A stretch of 64,000 bases of DNA from Tachypleus tridentatus. Lineage: Eukaryota; Arthropoda; Merostomata; Xiphosura; Limulidae. This document shows, piece after piece, positions 30,332 to 39,810 of the stretch. Numbering within the stretch: the first letter of the stretch is position 1; every line of letters starts with the position of its first letter. Position numbers and translations under genes: made by a program. The notes under the pieces are model-generated. The model saw nothing but the letters and a program-made list of their open reading frames with translations. It was not told the origin of the DNA and did not search any database. The stretch is from contig NC_134827.1 of the NCBI RefSeq assembly GCF_004210375.1, positions 102,099,285-102,163,284 on the forward strand, written 5' to 3'.

Positions 30332-31547
30332 CACTACATGGCCAAAAGTATGTGGACACCCCTTCTAATTAGTGGGTTCGGCTATTTCAGCCACATCCAT
30401 TGCTAACAGGTGCATAATATCAAGCATACAGCCATGCAATCTCCATAGACAAACACTGGCAGTAGAATGGGTCGTACTGAAGAGTTGAGTGACTTCCAAC
30501 AAGTCAATTCGTCAAATTTTTGCCCCGCAAGAGCTGCTCCGGTCAACTGGAAGTACTGTTATTGTGAAGTGGCAACGTCTAGGAGCAACAACGGCTCAGC
30601 CACGAAGCGGTAGGCCACACAAGCTCACAGAACGGGATCATCGAGTTCTGAAACACGTAGCGCGTAAAACTTGTCTGTCCGCAGTTGCAACACTCACTAC
30701 CAAGTTCCAAACTGCCTCTGGAAGCAACGTCAGCACAAGAACTTTTCGTTGAGAGCTTCATGAAATGGGTTTCTATGACCGAGCAGCCGCACATAAGCCT
30801 AAGATCACCATGCGCAATGCCAAGCATCGGCTGGAGTGGTGTAAAGCACACCGTCATTGGACTCTGGAGCAGTGGAAACGCGTTCTCTAGAGTGATGAAT
30901 TATGCTTCACCATCTGGCAGCCTGATGGACAAATCTGGGTTTGGCGGATGCCAAGAGAACGCTAACTGCCTGAATGCATTGTGCCAACTGTAAAATTTTG
31001 TGAAGGAGGAATAATGGTGTGGGTCTGTTTTCTATTATTTGGGCAAGGCTCTTTAGTTCCAATGAAGGAAAATTTTAATTCTACAGCATACAATGACATT
31101 CTAGAGAATTGTGTGCTTCCATCTTTGTGGCAGCAGTTTGTAGAAAGCCTGTTTTGTTTCAGCATGACAATGCCCCGTGCACAAAGCAAGGTCCATAAAG
31201 ACATGGTTTGCCGAGGTTGGTGTAGAAGAACTTGTCTGGCCTGCACAAAGCCCTGACCTCAACCTCATCGAACACCTTTGGGATTAATTGGAACACTGGC
31301 TGCGAGCCAGGCCTTCTCGCCCGGCCTCAGTACCTCATTTCACTAATGCTGTTGTGGCTGGATAGGAGTGAATCCCAGCAGCTATGTCCCAAATAGTAGT
31401 GAAAAGCCTTCCCAGAAGAGCGGAAACTATTATAGCAGCAAAGGAAGGACCAACTCCATACTAATACCCATTGTTTTGGAATGAAATGTTCAACAAGCAC
31501 ATATGGGTGTGATGGTCGGTCATCCACATACGTTTGGCCATGTAGTG
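30332..31547 (+). mobile_element. Tc1-like DNA transposon, 1,216 bp, inactive, copy 1
   Basis: The ends are inverted repeats (CACTACATGGCCAAAAGTAT on the left, GTTTGGCCATGTAGTG on the right) with the TA target duplicated at 30330-30331 and 31548-31549. A degenerate Tc1 transposase lies inside on the plus strand. The insertion predates the duplication, as it is also at 56459-57676. Confidence 0.95.
30469..31470 (+). pseudogene. Tc1 transposase pseudogene, copy 1
   Basis: ATG at 30469 gives MGRTEELSDFQQ, then a deletion and frameshift remove part of the first helix-turn-helix. A second frame continues with IVKWQRLGATTAQPRSGRPH. Further pieces read KWVSMTEQPH (frame-shifted) and [15 protein letters not shown]. 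The first catalytic Asp region reads stop-SDE. The HDNAPVHKA motif is broken by one missing C near 31173 compared with copy 2. The end, NLIEHLWD with the catalytic Glu, is present out of frame. Expected length is about 340 residues; several breaks make it dead. Confidence 0.9.
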
Positions 31548-31611
31548 TATCTAAGTAATGAATATACGATAACTCAGTATTAGTGCCAACTCATTACATG
31601 TGCCAACAGTT

Positions 31612-31883
31612 TGGTTGTTTACAATTTCGCGCAAAGCTACACGAGGGCTATCTGTGCTAGCCGTCTTTAATTTAGCAGTGTAATACCAGAGGGAAGGCAA
31701 CTAGTCATCACCACCCACCGTCAACTCTTGGGCTACTCATTCATCAACGAATAATGTGATTGACCGTCACATTATAACACCCAAACGGCTGAAAGAGCGA
31801 GCATGTTTGGTGTGACGGAGGATTCGAACCTTCGACCCTCAGATTACGAGTCGAGTGCCTTAACCACCTAGCCATGCTGGGCC
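31612..31883 (-). mobile_element. SINE1, full length, with 12-bp target-site duplication, copy 1
   Basis: Flanked by GTGCCAACAGTT at 31600-31611 and 31884-31895. The tRNA-like head ends GGCCCAGCATGGCTAGGTGG on the minus strand. Shared with copy 2 (57741-58010). Confidence 0.93.
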
Positions 31884-31989
31884 GTGCCAACAGTTAAAGG
31901 AAATAGTCCCACTGGTAGAAATCATACTTTTCCTTTGTATTACAAATAACAACCGTATGATATATTAGATGGAAAATAACAAGTTTATA

Positions 31990-32112
31990 ACACCCACCGC
32001 CAACTCTTGGATTACTCTAATCGAATATTGGGATTCTGACCGTCACTCTTATAACTCACTCACAGAAGGACACGAGACATGAATCCTCAGAATCATAGTC
32101 CCTCACGCCAAC
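31990..32112 (-). mobile_element. SINE1 fragment, diverged
   Basis: CACCCACCGCCAACTCTTGG followed by a degraded body (GGGATTCTGACCGTCACTC) and head traces (ATCCTCAGAATCATAGTCCC). Older than the neighbouring SINE. Copy 2: about 58124-58246. Confidence 0.65.
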
Positions 32113-32120
32113 TTTTATTA

Positions 32121-33342
32121 TCAGGTCATCCTTCACGTAATGTCCAAAATTTAATACAGTTTTAATAACTGAAATATATAGTAGGACGTGTATAAAAATG
32201 TTCAGACAAGTGAAAAAACTAACCCAACTCCACTGTTTCAGTTCATTAATCAAATAAACCCTTATGAAGATGGATGTGTCTGAGGAGCACATCAGGCATA
32301 TGCTTTATGCGTTTAATAAAGGCAATAGTGCACCAGAAACAACACGAAACATTCAAGGTGTTTATGGTGTGAAGTCTTTTAATGAAATAAAATGTCGAAG
32401 GTGGTTTCAGAAGTTCAGATCAGGTGATTACAGCTTAAGTGATGCACCACGTTCAGGTCATCCTGTTGAGTTTAATGGTGACTTGCTGCTGGCTGCACTT
32501 CATGAAGATTGTGTTGTAACAATTAAAGAACAAGCAGAGAAGCTTAATTCAACCCATTCAACAGTTCGTCATCATCTGCAACAGCTTGGAAATGTGTCAA
32601 AACTTGGAAAATGTGTCCCCCATGAGTTGACAAAAGCCAAGCTTTAGAGCAAGAGTGGACATTTGCACTTCTCTGCACTCTCGTGAAAGTAAATCACTTA
32701 CTTAGGACAGGTTAGTAATTGGAAATGAAAAATGGATATTTTATAAAAATCTTAAGCGCTGCAGACAATGGCTCAGTGCAAATAAACTGGCTAAAGCACA
32801 GCCCAAAATGGACCTCCACCCTAGGAAGATCTTGTTAAGCGTTTGTTAGGATATTGTTGGTGTGATCCACTTTGTGTTGCTGCCACTCAAAGTAACGATT
32901 ACATCAGACTTCTATTGTCAACAGTTAGAGTGCTTGAATGTTGCACTGAAAAAGAGGCCTGCTTTGATCTGTTGTAAAGATGTTGTGTTACATCAGGATG
33001 ATGCATGGTCCCATGCAACAAGGACCACATCTGTAACGATTGAAGAGCTCCTTCTTATTCTCCAGACCTTGTCCCATCTGATTATCATCTGTTCCAAAGT
33101 TTGCAGAACTATCTTGATGGAAAAGGACTTGGAACACATGAAGACGTCAAAACTACCCTCTACATTCGTTTTCTCCAAACCTCAAGAATTTTATAGAAGA
33201 CATCCAGAAGCTTGTGAATCGTTGGCAGGAAGTAATTAATAATAATGCAACATACGTTATTGATTAAATAACATTAAAAGTGTTTGAAATCCTTTCACTT
33301 TTTCTGAACCTAAAATTGAACATTACTCAAGGGACGACCTGA
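32121..33342 (+). mobile_element. mariner DNA transposon, 1,222 bp, inactive, copy 1
   Basis: Terminal inverted repeats TCAGGTCATCCTTCACGTAA (left) and the inverse of TCAGGTCGTCCCTTGAGTAA (right), continuing for about 28 bp with few mismatches. TA duplicated at 32119-32120 and 33343-33344. Contains a broken mariner-type transposase on the plus strand. Confidence 0.94.
32264..33270 (+). pseudogene. mariner transposase pseudogene, copy 1
   Basis: The N-terminal DNA-binding half is open for 127 codons (32264-32647): DVSEEHIRHMLYAFNKG, CRRWFQKFRSGDYSLSDAPR and HHLQQLGNVSKLGK, the HTH_48 pattern of mariner and SETMAR. The linker VPHELT is present, then a frameshift. The first catalytic Asp box reads IGNEKW, with Asp changed to Asn. 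The middle, from 32862, has VIHFVLLPLK and VVLHQDDAWSH, where mariner has HQDNARPH. The DD34D third box is out of frame (TLSHLIIICS for SPDLxPSDYH). The end (KPQEFYRRHP) is recognisable. Inactive. Confidence 0.92.
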
Positions 33343-33599
33343 TATATTCTAGGTCACCATTTTAATACTATGGATCTGATTCAGTGTCGTTGTATTTTCT
33401 TATGTTGCATCACACAACATTCGAATTACATTGATAATTCAAAAAATTTCAAAGTTTTAAAATAATGAATAAAATATTTATTTAAAGGGATATCGTGTAT
33501 TTTCAGAGCAAAATTTTCCCTTTTTCCAAAGAAAGGAAAGAAAAACATTTATTAAACAAAAACACAGAGAGGGCATCACTGAATCATGTACCATTTCTA

Positions 33600-34440
33600 A
33601 ATGTATGTAAAATCAGCTGGTTTGGGTTGAGAAAATCTTTTTATGTAGAGGAGCGAACAACGTTTCGACCTTCTTCGGTCATCGTCAGGTTCACAAAGAA
33701 AGAGAGGTAACTGAACAATAGCTGACCACATGTTTGAAGGGGGTTATGTAACTGAGTGTAGGAATGTAGAGGGCGTGCTTAGATGTTTGAATATATTTTT
33801 TTATATATGTATAAAGGTGTTCCTTTGTATTGGTTTATTTTGGGCTTGAGTTGTTGTATAAGTAAGGCTTCTTTAATTTTGCGTTTGTTTATGTTTGTTT
33901 CTTTATTTAGCATTTGAGTGTTTACTATGGTTATATTGTGTTGATTTGACTTGCAGTGTTCGAAAACGTGTGAAGGTGACTTTTCGTGTTATCTGAATCT
34001 GGTTTCCATTTTTCTACTTGTTTCTCCAATACAGAAGTCGTGGCAGTTATCACATTGTATTTTATAAATAATGTTGGTGTGGTGTTTGTCAGTGTAGTTT
34101 TTACATTAGTATAGACCTTAGTTTTGTGTCTGGTTTTTGAATAAATTTGGTATTAACTGGAATGTCATATTTTGTTACTAGTTTTTGCCAAATGTTGGTT
34201 ATTTTTCTACTGATGTCGGGAATATATGGTATGCAGCAGTATATGGTTTCGTGATATTTTGATTCGTGAGATATATTTACTTTTGTTGGTTGATTTTGCT
34301 TTCTGTCTAGGTGTGTGAGTACAATGTTTTCTCCGGTTTGTGGAGGAAACTTATTGATGTTGATGAAGTATTGTTTTATTTTGTCTAATTTGTCCTTAAT
34401 TTTGTCTGGCGACCATAGTTTTATGGTTGTGTTTATTTGG
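33600..34440 (-). pseudogene. Penelope-like element PLE-B, 5'-truncated and frameshifted, copy 1
   Basis: Minus-strand homologue of PLE-A. It starts at the SINE junction (34440) with QINTTIKLWSPDKIKDKLDK, continues YHETIYCCIPYIPDISRKIT and IPVNTKFIQKPDTKLRSIL, then a 1-bp insertion gives a stop at about 34103. The GIY-YIG part follows out of frame (YKIQCDNCHDFCIGETSRKM) with a further stop. A hammerhead-like motif identical to that of PLE-A lies in the 3' region. The 5' end joins SINE1 sequence with GGTT shared at the junction. Confidence 0.88.
33653..33694 (-). ncRNA. Hammerhead-like ribozyme motif in PLE-B, copy 1
   Basis: The 42-nt minus-strand sequence is identical to 12669-12710: CTGACGA box, stem II GACC/GGTC, GAAA box and GTGAAC/GTTCGC stem I. 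That an otherwise decayed element keeps it unchanged is consistent with a functional motif in the source element. Confidence 0.62.
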
Positions 34441-34670
34441 TTCGAATCCCGATCGCACCAAACATGCTTCGCCATTTCAATCGTGGGGGCGTTATAATGT
34501 GATGGTCAATCCCACTATTCGTTGGTAAAAGAGTAGCCCAAGAGCTGGCGGTGGGAGGTGATGACTAGCTGCCTTCTCTGTAGTCTTACACTGCTGAATT
34601 AGGAACGGCTAGCGCAGATAACCCTCGAGGAACTTTGCGTGAAATTAAAAAAACAAAACAAACAAAACAA
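34441..34670 (+). mobile_element. SINE1 lacking its head, abutting PLE-B, copy 1
   Basis: Begins at the B box (GGTTCGAATCCCGATCGC) and runs to the tail AAAACAAACAAAAC. The tRNA-like head is not found on the far side of PLE-B, so this is a truncation, not a simple interruption. Copy 2: 60580-60809. Confidence 0.85.
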
Positions 34671-34814
34671 TTTAGTCCATAAAAACCCGATTTTTTAATT
34701 CTTGGATTAACTCAGATTTCTATCAAAGTTCTCAATTAAACAAGGGTAAATACAATTATAGTACATACGTTGTGGGAAAAAGCTCAGTGACTTCTTTTGA
34801 ATAACCATCCATAA

Positions 34815-34860
34815 CATAGCCTCGTTCCCATAGCATAGCCTCGTTCCCATAGCATAGCCT
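34815..34860. repeat. 19-bp tandem repeat, two units plus part, copy 1
   Basis: CATAGCCTCGTTCCCATAG twice, then CATAGCCTGG. Copy 2 (60955-60981) has only one full unit, so the locus varies in copy number. Confidence 0.85.
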
Positions 34861-35038
34861 GGTTTTCAGCTTTACCAGTTATTTTAAACACAGCGCTTGA
34901 CGAACGGTGATCAGATTACAGTGTTATTTTAATAGATCTCTCAGTCTTCTGACAGTCGAGCCAATACAGGCGCCCCCACACCTTGGACAAGAGAATTCGT
35001 AATTGGCAAATAACTAATTTCAATTTTCAAACCTGGAA

Positions 35039-35291
35039 GTCCTGGCATGACTTAGTAGTTAAAGAGCTTAACTCGCAGTCTGTGGGTCGCGGATTCGAAT
35101 TCTCGTCACACTAAACACTCGTTTTTTCACCCGTGGGGTATTCTAATGTTAGGGTCATTCTCACTATTCGTTGGTAAAATGGTATCCCAGATGTTAGCGA
35201 TGAGTGTTGTCAACTAGTTGCCTTCCCTCTATTCTATCACTGCGTATTTAACCCTCTTGTAGCTTTTCACGAAATTCAAAGCAAACGAAAC
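35039..35291 (+). mobile_element. SINE1, diverged, copy 1
   Basis: CCTGGCATGACTTAGTAGTT head, GGATTCGAATTCTCG B box, GGTAAAATGGTATCCCAGAT body, and tail TTTTCACGAAATTC. Substantially older than most copies. Copy 2: 61161-61411. Confidence 0.82.
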
Positions 35292-35443
35292 CAAACCTCA
35301 AATAAATAAGTATAAAGTCTAAACACACAATGAAGGAGAGCTAATGGATAGACTGTTGATTATTCATGATGACGAGAAACCCACTTGAAGTAAAAATGAA
35401 TCTCAAGACGGTCGGTGTGGGTATTAAAACTTTTATTGAAATA

Positions 35444-35485
35444 GAGAACAACGTTTCGACCTTCTTAGGTCATCTTCAGGTTAAC
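35444..35485 (-). ncRNA. Hammerhead-like motif in the foldback left arm, weaker, copy 1
   Basis: Minus strand: CTGAAGA box, stem II GACC-TAAGAA-GGTC, GAAA box, CGTT. Stem I pairs only three positions (AAC/GTT). The variable seventh core base (A here, C in PLE-A) is the position where hammerheads tolerate change. Probably weak or inactive. Confidence 0.45.
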
Positions 35486-35869
35486 AAAGAGGTTAACCTT
35501 CAGGTTACCCATACCAGTCGTCTTTAGATACAGACTGCCGATTATAATGTTTAATTTCTTATTCAAGCTTCGTTAAAATATGACGCAAAATCAAAGGTAA
35601 AAATATCGGTCTTTCAACTGGAAGCTATCAACAATTAGTGTAGTCTTTCACTGATAACGTTTTGACCAACATGTGTGAGCTAGTCAGTTGAGATGGGTCA
35701 TATCAGAGGGAAAGATGATTTTACGATGATTAACATCCAACTGTCTATGCAACATACCTTTAACTGTAGATAATTTAATGAACGAGAATAAATATAAATA
35801 TGCATGCAATTTCATAAAACATAAACTGATATCAGTGTAAATGCATTGATTCATCAGAAGCCCCCAGCT

Positions 35870-35950
35870 CATCATTGCGTTTCGATACCCATGGTGGGCA
35901 CAGCGCAGAGAGCCCATTAAGTAATTTTGTACTTAACAACAAACAAACAA
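35870..35950 (+). mobile_element. SINE2 tail fragment inside the foldback element, copy 1
   Basis: GCGTTTCGATACCCATGGTG then GGGCACAGCGCAGAGAGCCC and a tail with AACAACAAACAAACAAA. The head is missing. Copy 2: about 61988-62068. Confidence 0.6.
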
Positions 35951-36765
35951 AATGGCTCCATGAATTGAGTACTTCACTGTTATCGACATTTTCGGCCATA
36001 ATCCAGTTAATGTCTCCTCAAGCCAAAATAAATAGTGAGGCATTACAGTTGACAGCTGTTGTATTTAGGACATAATTTGGACCAACACCATTGTGGTCCG
36101 CGAATCATATATCAAAAGAAATAGAGTTTAAACTAATTTTTTATAATTTTTTTTTAAGTTCCAAAAATCCTTAAATTTTTATGTGGGAGTGATAATAATA
36201 TAATTGTGAACTTTTTATAAGCGTGGACAGAAAGTTGCAGAAAAAAAAAACGTTTTCAGTTGGTATTAAGTATAAGATTACATTGTAAATAATGAACGGT
36301 AATTCAGTTTAAAAGTCCTGTTTACCTTCTTACTCATAATGAGCTCTTACCCACAACTAGCTCATACGCAAATTACATTTCTTGCCTTATCCAATTTCCG
36401 ACTAGTATACTTTCTTTACCGTAGGTGCAGTTTACTCTATACTAAAAAAAAAACAACAACAAAAAACACCAAAAGAACAGAAAACAAAGTTTTACAGGTC
36501 AATATAATTGTCTCATGTCGTGTGAAATTTGTTTGCTTTTCGTAGAACAGTGACAAAACAACTTTTCCTGTTGTGATGTATAACTGATTACCTTAAGAAG
36601 ATCGAAACATTGTTGTGCGCTTTATTTAAATAAAAGTTTCAATACCCATACCAGCCCTCTGGAGAATACATTTTTACTTCAAGTGGGTTTCTCGTCATCA
36701 CTAATTGAGTACATCATTAAAGTTATGATACAGTTTTGTCCCTTCTTTTCCCTCCCCCACAAATG

Positions 36766-36830
36766 ACACAGCGGAATATCTGCGGACTTACAACCGCTAG
36801 AAACCTGGTTTCGATGCCCGCGTATCATAG
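36766..36830 (+). mobile_element. SINE2 head fragment, copy 1
   Basis: ACAGCGGAATATCTGCGGAC, TTACAACCGCTAGAAACC and GGTTTCGATGCCCG give anticodon arm and B box; the tail is lost. Copy 2: 62869-62934. Confidence 0.6.
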
Positions 36831-36940
36831 AGTTTCAACAATATGTTAACATGCTTTCTTTGAGTGAAGCAAATACTTTATATAATAAACCTTAAAATTA
36901 TCTGAGGCTTTCGAATGCTTTACAGTAACATCCAAAACAG

Positions 36941-37205
36941 GGCCCGGCACGGCCAAGCGTGTTAAGGCGTGCGACTCGTAATCCGAGGATCGCGGGTTCG
37001 CATCCCCGTCGCGCCAAACATGCTCGCCCTTTCAGCCGTGGGGGCGTCATAATGTGGCGGTCAATCCCACTATTTGTTGGTAAAAGAGTAGCCCAAGAGT
37101 TGGCGGTGGGTGGTGATGACTAGCTGCCTTCCCTCTAGTCTTACACTGCAAAATTAGGGACGGCTAGCGCAGATAGCCCTCGAGTAGCTTTGCGTGAAAT
37201 TCAAA
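36941..37205 (+). mobile_element. SINE1, full length, 5' member of composite repeat, copy 1
   Basis: GGCCCGGCACGGCCAAGCGTG head (CGCGT subfamily, like 14299) to tail GCGTGAAATTCAAAAGCC. It corresponds to the internally deleted SINE at 11467. Copy 2: 63045-63310. Confidence 0.9.
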
Positions 37206-37461
37206 AGCCAAACTACGTCCACTACTTTTTTGATAATGTACGCAGTGTGCTACTGTTGTCATGTTATATAAATAAAACCTTTTCTATTTATTAATAATCA
37301 TAAGTTAAAATGAAAGTTTATTCATGTGTACACATAATATGGTTTTGAAACGCTTAGAACATTAAACAGAAACGTGAAGTTAACAAATTAGTACTCAACC
37401 ATAATATGCATAATTAGAACATATACCTTCAAATAAGTATCCTGTGTTTCTCTCATCAGCT
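37206..37461 (+). repeat. Linker of the composite repeat, uninterrupted (PLE-free), copy 1
   Basis: About 255 bp homologous to 11567-11790 plus 12762-12802. It contains the empty PLE target site ATATACCTTCAAAT (37421-37434). Copy 2: 63311-63565. Confidence 0.85.
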
Positions 37462-37738
37462 GGCCCGGCATGGACAGGTGGGTTAAGGCGTTCGACTCGT
37501 AATCAGAGGGTCACAAGTTCGAATCCTCGTCGCACCAAATATGCTCGCCCTTTCAGTCGTGGGGGCATTATAATGTTACGGTCAATCCTACTATTCGTTG
37601 GTAAGAGAGTAGCCTAAGAGTTGGCGGTAGGTGGTGATGACTAGCTGCCTTCACCCTAGTCTTACACTGCTAAATTAGGGACGGCTAGCACAGATAGCCC
37701 TGGTGTAGCTCTGCGTGAAATTCAGAACAAACAAACAA
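37462..37738 (+). mobile_element. SINE1, full length, 3' member of composite repeat, copy 1
   Basis: GGCCCGGCATGGACAGGTGG head, tail TTCAGAACAAACAAACAATC. Shares the GGACAGGTGGG head variant with 12803. Copy 2 (63566-63842) lacks one base in the anticodon arm (TTCGCTCG for TTCGACTCG). Confidence 0.9.
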
Positions 37739-39577
37739 TCATTTGAATATAATAAAATACAACGCTTGATTGGAATAAGGAAGTTTTTACCGATAAAAAC
37801 ACCAAATTTTATTCAAAGAACAACATCAGAATTTCTTGTAGTCTCAGTTCTTTGTGTTCAAAGTGAATCTTGAGGGGCTATTGATTAGTCGTTGTTTGTG
37901 AGGTTTGCTGTATTTGTCTCAGAGAAGCCTCTTTTCGCAAAGGTCTGACAATCAGCCAAAGCAAATAGAAAGAAACTGTGTAAATGCACGTGACGCACAT
38001 AATGGTAGGTAAATAGATTAAGAAACAAGAGACCATAATCTCTCTTTTTTCTCTCTCTCTCTTTTAAAACGTGCTGTTTTTGAAGTATGTATACAAACCG
38101 TTTGTTTATAGAAGTACCAGATCATTTTAGTAATTCAATGATTCTGTGTTATTCATTGCGTTAATATTCAATTTGTGCTAATCTTGTAACACCTCAACAA
38201 ACACCGTATCTTATCCTGCAAAAAAACAACAAAATACACACGAACAAACTATATTTGAAGAGTGGTCAGTTCGTCAAATACGAACATCTTCCGATGTTTA
38301 CAGAGAAATACAAGCTAGTTAATGTGAAACCATTCGGGCACTGAAGGCTCGAAGGTTTTACTGGTGTGAGAAAGCAAAACCTAAACATTTCATTTGTCAG
38401 TCTAATAGTCTGAAACCTAAAATAACTCTTGGAGAGCAATTTCCTGAGACAAGACAACTGAAGTTGAAGTATTTTCTTCATTTAGGGTTAAAAATAAAAC
38501 ATAAAGAAATGCGTGTTTGTTTTCGTTCCGAGAAACTGCTAGGAATGATCCATTTATTATTTATATATCCTTAAGCTAAAGTGTTTTGTTTTACCTTCTT
38601 TTAGAATTGTTTGTTTGGTTTTTTTCTCGATAATGTAAATGTCTTTCAACAATTTAATTATTTTTTATAGAACGTCTACAGTAATCGAAGTGAAAATATT
38701 TGCATTTTCCGTAAGTTTTTATCAGTGGAAATAAAACTATCTATCTCACGGTCCTTCTGTGGCTCAGCGATCGGTTAACGAACTCAAAACGCCAAAATCT
38801 GTTGTTCGAGCTCCAGCGATAAAAAAAGCGCAGCTATTTCATTGTGTAACTTTTCACCAAAAGAGTACCACATTTCTACCATGTAAATATTGAACACCAT
38901 GCTATGGACTTTATGTATTAAAATTTACGATACATCTAATTTACGAGAGTGCATCCGCTCAGAAATGGAACTGTTGAAAGTTTGTTTAAACGAAAAGCCA
39001 CAGCGGAGTATCTGCTGTCCACACCGTGGGAGAATCGAACCTCAGATTTTAGAGTTGTAAGTCCGTAAACTTACCCCTGTTCTATCGTCCAGAATATTGG
39101 AAGTTTTTATAAGCTCGCGTAGTTGAACCTACATCTACATTAAGCAGGTGGGTGCTGTCACCAAGTTACGTAAGTTGAACAGGTTAATACAGGAATACGT
39201 GATTTGAACAGGCTGATACAGGAATACTTTAAAGGTATAAAATCAGTTATATGTAACACTCACTTTTCGATGTGAAGTTTAACGAAGTACTAAAACAGAA
39301 AACAGTTTTACCTTTTGTTTAATGTTAAATGCACTACATATAAGTAACATTGTAGTTCTTTGAAGTGAAAAAACTTTAATTATTGGTACATTAACATATT
39401 GCAGAGGATTTAAATACCAACAACAACAAATATCGGTCTGCCTTCTTTAATCGATCGAGAATTTTTGATAAGTGGATAGAAAATCCAACCTCTCTGGTTC
39501 CGCTACTGAGATCGATCTAGGAGAAGAACGTGCAATTCAGTGTGTTAGTTGAGTTTGAAGAAAGTAAGAAGATAAAG
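37739..39577. other. Mostly unrecognised DNA with two SINE2 relics
   Basis: A CT tract near 38045-38065 and SINE2-like relics at about 38750-38855 (plus; GGCTCAGCGATCGGTTAACG) and 38990-39093 (minus; GGGAGAATCGAACCTCAG then GTAAGTCCGTAAACTTACCC). The part beyond 37897 has no counterpart inside the window because copy 2 runs off the end. No gene seen. Confidence 0.5.
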
Positions 39578-39757
39578 GAAATAACTATTTATATATATAA
39601 CTATTTATATAAATATCACTATTTATATCCATATAACTACTTATATATATAACTATTCATATATGTATATAACTATTTATATACATATAAATATTTATAT
39701 ATATATAACTGTTTATAAACATATAAATATTAATATATATAACTATTGTTTCACCAC
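39578..39757. repeat. AT-rich short tandem repeat
   Basis: Repeated phrases of ATATAACTATTTATATA with variable spacers, roughly 16-20 bp period, directly upstream of the minisatellite. Confidence 0.8.
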
Positions 39758-39810
39758 ATGTTAAAGAACACGGGAAGTAATTCGTTTACTAGGTGTCAGT
39801 TAAAGAACTG

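Larger units (their letters stand above)
35368..36699. mobile_element. Foldback element with PLE-like inverted terminal repeats, copy 1
   Basis: The left arm starts GATGACGAGAAACCCACTTG and the right arm is its inverse (ending CAAGTGGGTTTCTCGTCATC). The arms stay similar for about 110 bp, through GGGTATT(A/G)AAACTTTTATT and (G/C)ACAACGTTTCGACC-type sequence. The left arm keeps a hammerhead-like core on the minus strand. PLEs are known to carry such terminal repeats in inverted as well as direct orientation, but I find no PLE protein inside. The interior (about 1.1 kb) is AT-rich with a SINE2-like tail near 35875-35950. No target duplication seen. Confidence 0.65.
23073..37897. repeat. Segmental duplication, copy 1 (extends rightward, probably through the minisatellite)
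   Basis: This interval aligns along its whole length with 49021-64000, with substitutions, small indels and one ~156-bp indel. The offset is 25,948 bp at the left end and 26,103 bp at the window end. It holds the same order of hAT end, SINEs, receptor gene, Tc1, mariner, PLE-B, foldback element and composite SINEs. Since copy 2 runs off the window, the true right end of copy 1 is unknown. In a simple tandem model the unit is 23073-49020. Confidence 0.95.

Noticed and set aside
34101-34475. A 124-residue protein starting MAKHVWCDRDSN
   Set aside because: The start lies in SINE1 sequence and the rest is a PLE remnant; the fusion frame is accidental.
36592-36640. Hammerhead-like motif in the right arm of the foldback element
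   Set aside because: The CTGANGA box and stem II pairing are lost (CTGATTACC...AGATCGAAAC), so only the left arm keeps a plausible core.
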